Of a DNA stretch of 8,979 bases, positions 6,685 to 8,979 are shown in pieces. This stretch comes from JAIVHA01 sp965367295 (GTDB lineage Bacteria > Pseudomonadota > Gammaproteobacteria > DSM-19610). The stretch covers positions 1 through 8,979 of the forward strand of contig CBDUHN010000066.1 of assembly GCA_965367295.1 (NCBI GenBank), read 5' to 3'. Under the pieces are notes generated by a model. The model ran no database searches and was not told the DNA's origin. It saw only the letters and a list, made by a program, of their open reading frames with translations. Each line of letters begins with the position of its first letter. Within the stretch, counting starts at the first letter, position 1. A program made the position numbers and the translations under genes.

Positions 6685-8088
6685 TCATGAGCCTTCCGCC
6701 ATAGCAGCCCCGGGGCGTACCGGCGTCCAGCCACCGGCCAGCGCCCGGTGCAGGGCGATACGGTATTCGATCCATTGCCGCCGCGCCTGCAATCGGGATC
6801 GCTCCAGTGACTGGTCGGTAAGCAGGGCATTGAGAACCCGCAGGTAATCCACGGCACCATTCCGGTAACTGTCACGCAGACGCTCGATCGCCAGCCGGGA
6901 CAGCCGCAGCTGCTGGTCGACACTGGCGAGGTATTCCTGCTGGCGCTGCTCCCGGGTCAGGGCATCCTCCACCTCGCCAAATGCATCCAGCAGCGTCTGG
7001 CGATACTCATTCAATGCCTCGGATGCCACCGCCTCGGTCCGCTGCACCTCGGCACGACGCTGGCCACCGTCGATCACCGGCAGCAGCAGGTTCGCCGCTA
7101 GATTGCCGATCCAGTCGTCAAACAGATCCGCCGAGCGGCTGGCACTCGCCGTCGCCGTACCCGACAGGCTCAAGCGGGGAAAACGTTCGGCCAGCGCGGC
7201 GGCCACCCGCCGGTCGGCCGCCTGCAACGTAAGCCAGCGCTGCTGTACATCGGGACGCTGCTGCAGCCGCTGCGCCGGCACACCGGTGCCCGGCAACTCC
7301 GGCAGTTGGACCTGCAAACCGGGCGCGGGTTCAGGAATCAAGGACGTGCCGGGGGCCTCGCCCAGCAGCACTGCGAGTTGATGACGCAACACCTGCCGTT
7401 GCGCCTGCGTCAAGGCAAGATCACCGCGCGTGGATTCCACCAGCTGACGCTGCTGCAATACATCGGTGGCGCCCACCTGACCGTGCTGAAAGCGCAACGT
7501 AACCAGCTCCAGCACCTGCCGGTTGGTGTCAAGCTGGCGCTGCTGCAACTCGGCCAGCGCCGACTGCTCCGCAAACTGATACCAGGCACTGGCGATCTGG
7601 GCCGACAGGGTCAGCGCCGCCGTCTGCAGTTGCGCAGCGCTGGCCTGCCGGTCCAGATCGGCGGCCTGGGCACTGGAACGCACCCGGCCCCATAGATCCA
7701 CTTCGTAGGCCGCGCTCAGGCCTGCACTGTATTCGCTGTTCTCGGTGCCATTGTGTACCGAGGTACGACCGGCAGCGGCGCTCGCATCGAGCTGAGGGAA
7801 ATAGCCGGCACGGCTTTTCCGTGCCAGTGCCGCCGCCTGATCCAGCCGGTCCCACACGGCACGCAGGCTGAAATTATGCTGCAGCGCATGGGCGATCAGC
7901 TGGTCCAGCTGCGTATCCTGAAAACCCCGCCACCATGCCTCGGTTACCGGTGCGCTGCCCGGCTGCGAAAAGCCCGCCGGCAGATCGGGCATGGCATGCT
8001 CGCGCGTCGGCAGGGAACTGCAGGCGCCAAGTCCCAGCATGGTCAAACCCGCGACCGCCAGGCGCAGGGCCGCAATCCTGAATGTCAT
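6685..8088 (-). CDS. Outer-membrane factor lipoprotein of the efflux system (NodT/OprM-like)
   Basis: This is the outer-membrane channel of the pump, a trimer with a beta-barrel and a long periplasmic helical tunnel. From the ATG at 8088 the product has 467 residues. It starts with a lipoprotein signal (basic start, hydrophobic 5-20, lipobox LGAC with Cys23). The first half contains the family marks AWWRGFQDTQLDQLI, RAGYFPQLDASAAAG and YEVDLWGRVRS; the second half repeats the fold with LPGTGVPAQRLQQRPDVQQR and NLLLPVIDGGQRRAEVQ, ending in coiled-coil helices. The start is not certain: an in-frame ATG at 8109 lies 5 bases after the regulator stop and would add seven residues, and neither start has a good Shine-Dalgarno site. 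I prefer 8088 because it gives the more typical signal length. Close spacing after the regulator suggests one transcript with coupled translation. Confidence 0.93.
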   Translation of the reverse strand: MTFRIAALRLAVAGLTMLGLGACSSLPTREHAMPDLPAGFSQPGSAPVTEAWWRGFQDTQLDQLIAHALQHNFSLRAVWDRLDQAAALARKSRAGYFPQLDASAAAGRTSVHNGTENSEYSAGLSAAYEVDLWGRVRSSAQAADLDRQASAAQLQTAALTLSAQIASAWYQFAEQSALAELQQRQLDTNRQVLELVTLRFQHGQVGATDVLQQRQLVESTRGDLALTQAQRQVLRHQLAVLLGEAPGTSLIPEPAPGLQVQLPELPGTGVPAQRLQQRPDVQQRWLTLQAADRRVAAALAERFPRLSLSGTATASASRSADLFDDWIGNLAANLLLPVIDGGQRRAEVQRTEAVASEALNEYRQTLLDAFGEVEDALTREQRQQEYLASVDQQLRLSRLAIERLRDSYRNGAVDYLRVLNALLTDQSLERSRLQARRQWIEYRIALHRALAGGWTPVRPGAAMAEGS

Positions 8089-8114
8089 GCTGATGGGGAT
8101 ACCGGGCATCGGTT

Positions 8115-8777
8115 TCAGTGCCTGAGTGGTGAGGATTCGCCCTGGGCGCGAATGGCCGCAATGCCGCCCAGGGAGAAATCGGTAATGTGCCGCGCCAGCA
8201 CTTCCAGCTGCGCACGGGTGAAGCGTTCGCGGCCGAACAGCAGCTTGCGCCGGCCCTTGAAAAAATTCGCGGAGATACACTGGTTAATGAGGCTGATCTC
8301 GCAGTACAACAGTTGCTGTGCGCTGGCCTGCGGCCCCAGCAATTCACGGATCAGGGCATGGGTCTGGGTCCGCATCGGTCCCACCAGCTCGCGGTGCGTC
8401 ACGGCAAACACCTCCGTCGGATTGACCATTTCCCGCATCACCAGCCGGAAACCCTCGCCCAGACGGCCATCATCAAACGGCCGGTGCAGCAGCGCCAGCA
8501 CCAGCGCGTACAGGCGCTCTTCCGCGGCACTCTCCGGGGGCAGCCCGCCGTCGGTGGGATAGGCCTGCATGAAGGCCTCGAAAATGTGGCGCCAGACCTG
8601 CGCATAGAGCGCATCCTTACCGCCGAAGTGGTAGTTCACCGCCGCCACGTTGGCACGAGCGCGACGGCAGATTTCCGCCACGCTGGCATCGTGATAGCCC
8701 TTCTCCGCAAATACCTTGCAGGCCGTCTGCAACAGGCGCTGGCGGGTCTCGGCTCCATCTTTGCGGTTGGCACGCAT
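8115..8777 (-). CDS. TetR-family repressor with CecR-type C-terminal domain
   Basis: This is probably a ligand-responsive DNA-binding repressor of the efflux operon that follows it. The 220-residue product has a TetR N-terminal domain: TRQRLLQTACKVFAEKGY at 11-28, then the helix-turn-helix VAEICRRARANVAAVNYHFG at 33-52 and GKDALY at 53-58. The C-terminal part (PPESAAEERLYALVLALLHR, MREMVNPTEVF, LLGPQAS, ISLINQCISANF) looks like the CecR/YbiH C-terminal domain (PF09209), which is often found with efflux genes. The ATG at 8777 has GGGAGG 5 bases upstream. It is the first gene of the operon and shares its direction, so autoregulation is expected. The inducer is unknown. Confidence 0.93.
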   Translation of the reverse strand: MRANRKDGAETRQRLLQTACKVFAEKGYHDASVAEICRRARANVAAVNYHFGGKDALYAQVWRHIFEAFMQAYPTDGGLPPESAAEERLYALVLALLHRPFDDGRLGEGFRLVMREMVNPTEVFAVTHRELVGPMRTQTHALIRELLGPQASAQQLLYCEISLINQCISANFFKGRRKLLFGRERFTRAQLEVLARHITDFSLGGIAAIRAQGESSPLRH

Positions 8778-8803
8778 GGCCGCCTCCCCTGGGAACAGGC
8801 AGA

Positions 8804-8829
8804 TTAGTTTAAATTCTTATTTGAAATAT
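8804..8829 (-). promoter_or_regulatory. Candidate operator/promoter of the efflux operon
   Basis: The only AT-rich stretch in the region lies 27-52 bases before the regulator start. It holds an imperfect inverted repeat: TTTAAAT (8808-8814), spacer TCTT, ATTTGAA (8819-8825), one mismatch in seven, with outer bases 8805-8806 and 8827-8828 also pairing. On the minus strand TTGTGT (8839-8834) could be a -35 box, but no convincing -10 box goes with it. A dyad this close to a TetR-type gene is a likely binding site for its product; this is inference. Confidence 0.4.
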
Positions 8830-8927
8830 ACAACACAACAGGAAGCATGGAAAAACTGCCGGGGATACGGAATGTGCATGGAATGCCCCCAGCCACCCGG
8901 GACGGGAATCGAAGCAGGGGAGAAAAA

Positions 8928-8979
8928 TGGTGGCTACGCCCTGATTCGAACAGGGGACCCCATCATTATGAGTGATGTG
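8928..8979 (-). tRNA. Elongator tRNA-Met (CAU), 5' part outside the window
   Basis: Read on the minus strand, the piece contains the anticodon arm CATCA-CTCATAA-TGATG with anticodon CAT, the T arm CCCTG-TTCGAAT-CAGGG (perfect 5-bp stem), the 3' acceptor strand CGTAGCC, discriminator A and an encoded CCA at 8930-8928. The anticodon arm is the same as in E. coli elongator tRNA-Met, and the 3' end GTAGCCACCA also matches; an initiator tRNA would differ in this arm. The D arm and 5' acceptor strand lie beyond the window edge. A TTTTT run follows directly after the CCA and may help end transcription. Confidence 0.93.

Noticed and set aside
8089..8280. Long N-terminal extension of the outer-membrane factor to 8280
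   Set aside because: It would overlap the regulator gene by over 160 bases and bury the lipoprotein signal far inside the protein.

Overview
The window looks like chromosomal DNA from a GC-rich gammaproteobacterium. The partial tRNA-Met is nearly the same as the E. coli elongator tRNA in its anticodon arm and carries an encoded CCA. The efflux genes are strongly GC-biased and the gene families are typical of that class. I cannot name the genus. Every gene I can support is on the minus strand, so the window reads from right to left.

Right part (8979 to 2206). The 3' two thirds of an elongator tRNA-Met(CAU) sits at the right edge. About 150 bases further on, after an AT-rich inverted repeat that may be a promoter/operator, lies a complete tripartite efflux operon. 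Its order is a TetR/CecR-type regulator (8777-8115), a NodT-type outer-membrane factor lipoprotein (8088-6685), a membrane-anchored periplasmic adaptor (6563-5325) and an RND pump of the HAE type (5328-2206), the last two overlapping by 4 bases. A perfect 9-bp-stem hairpin lies between the outer-membrane factor and the adaptor. The regulator presumably represses its own operon, and the three structural proteins would form a trans-envelope drug pump.

Middle part (2205 to 1170). A small Tat-exported, Cys-rich four-helix protein of the Csp1 copper-storage type (2007-1522) follows the pump. REP-like CGTCATCCCGGC repeats stand on both sides of it. The 352 bases after it hold one of these repeats and no gene I can support.

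Left part (1169 to 1). A broken small-multidrug-resistance (SMR, SugE/Gdx-like) gene is followed, 74 bases past its stop, by an intact class D beta-lactamase that resembles the LCR-1/NPS-1 branch. The beta-lactamase is visibly more AT-rich than the efflux genes. The short gap between them can fold into an attC-like imperfect hairpin whose outer arm runs into the beta-lactamase start codon, so this end may be the remains of an integron cassette pair. That is a hypothesis.

Taken together, the window carries a drug pump, a copper-sequestering protein, a dead SMR exporter and a beta-lactamase next to a tRNA gene. No CRISPR array, transposase or integrase is visible.
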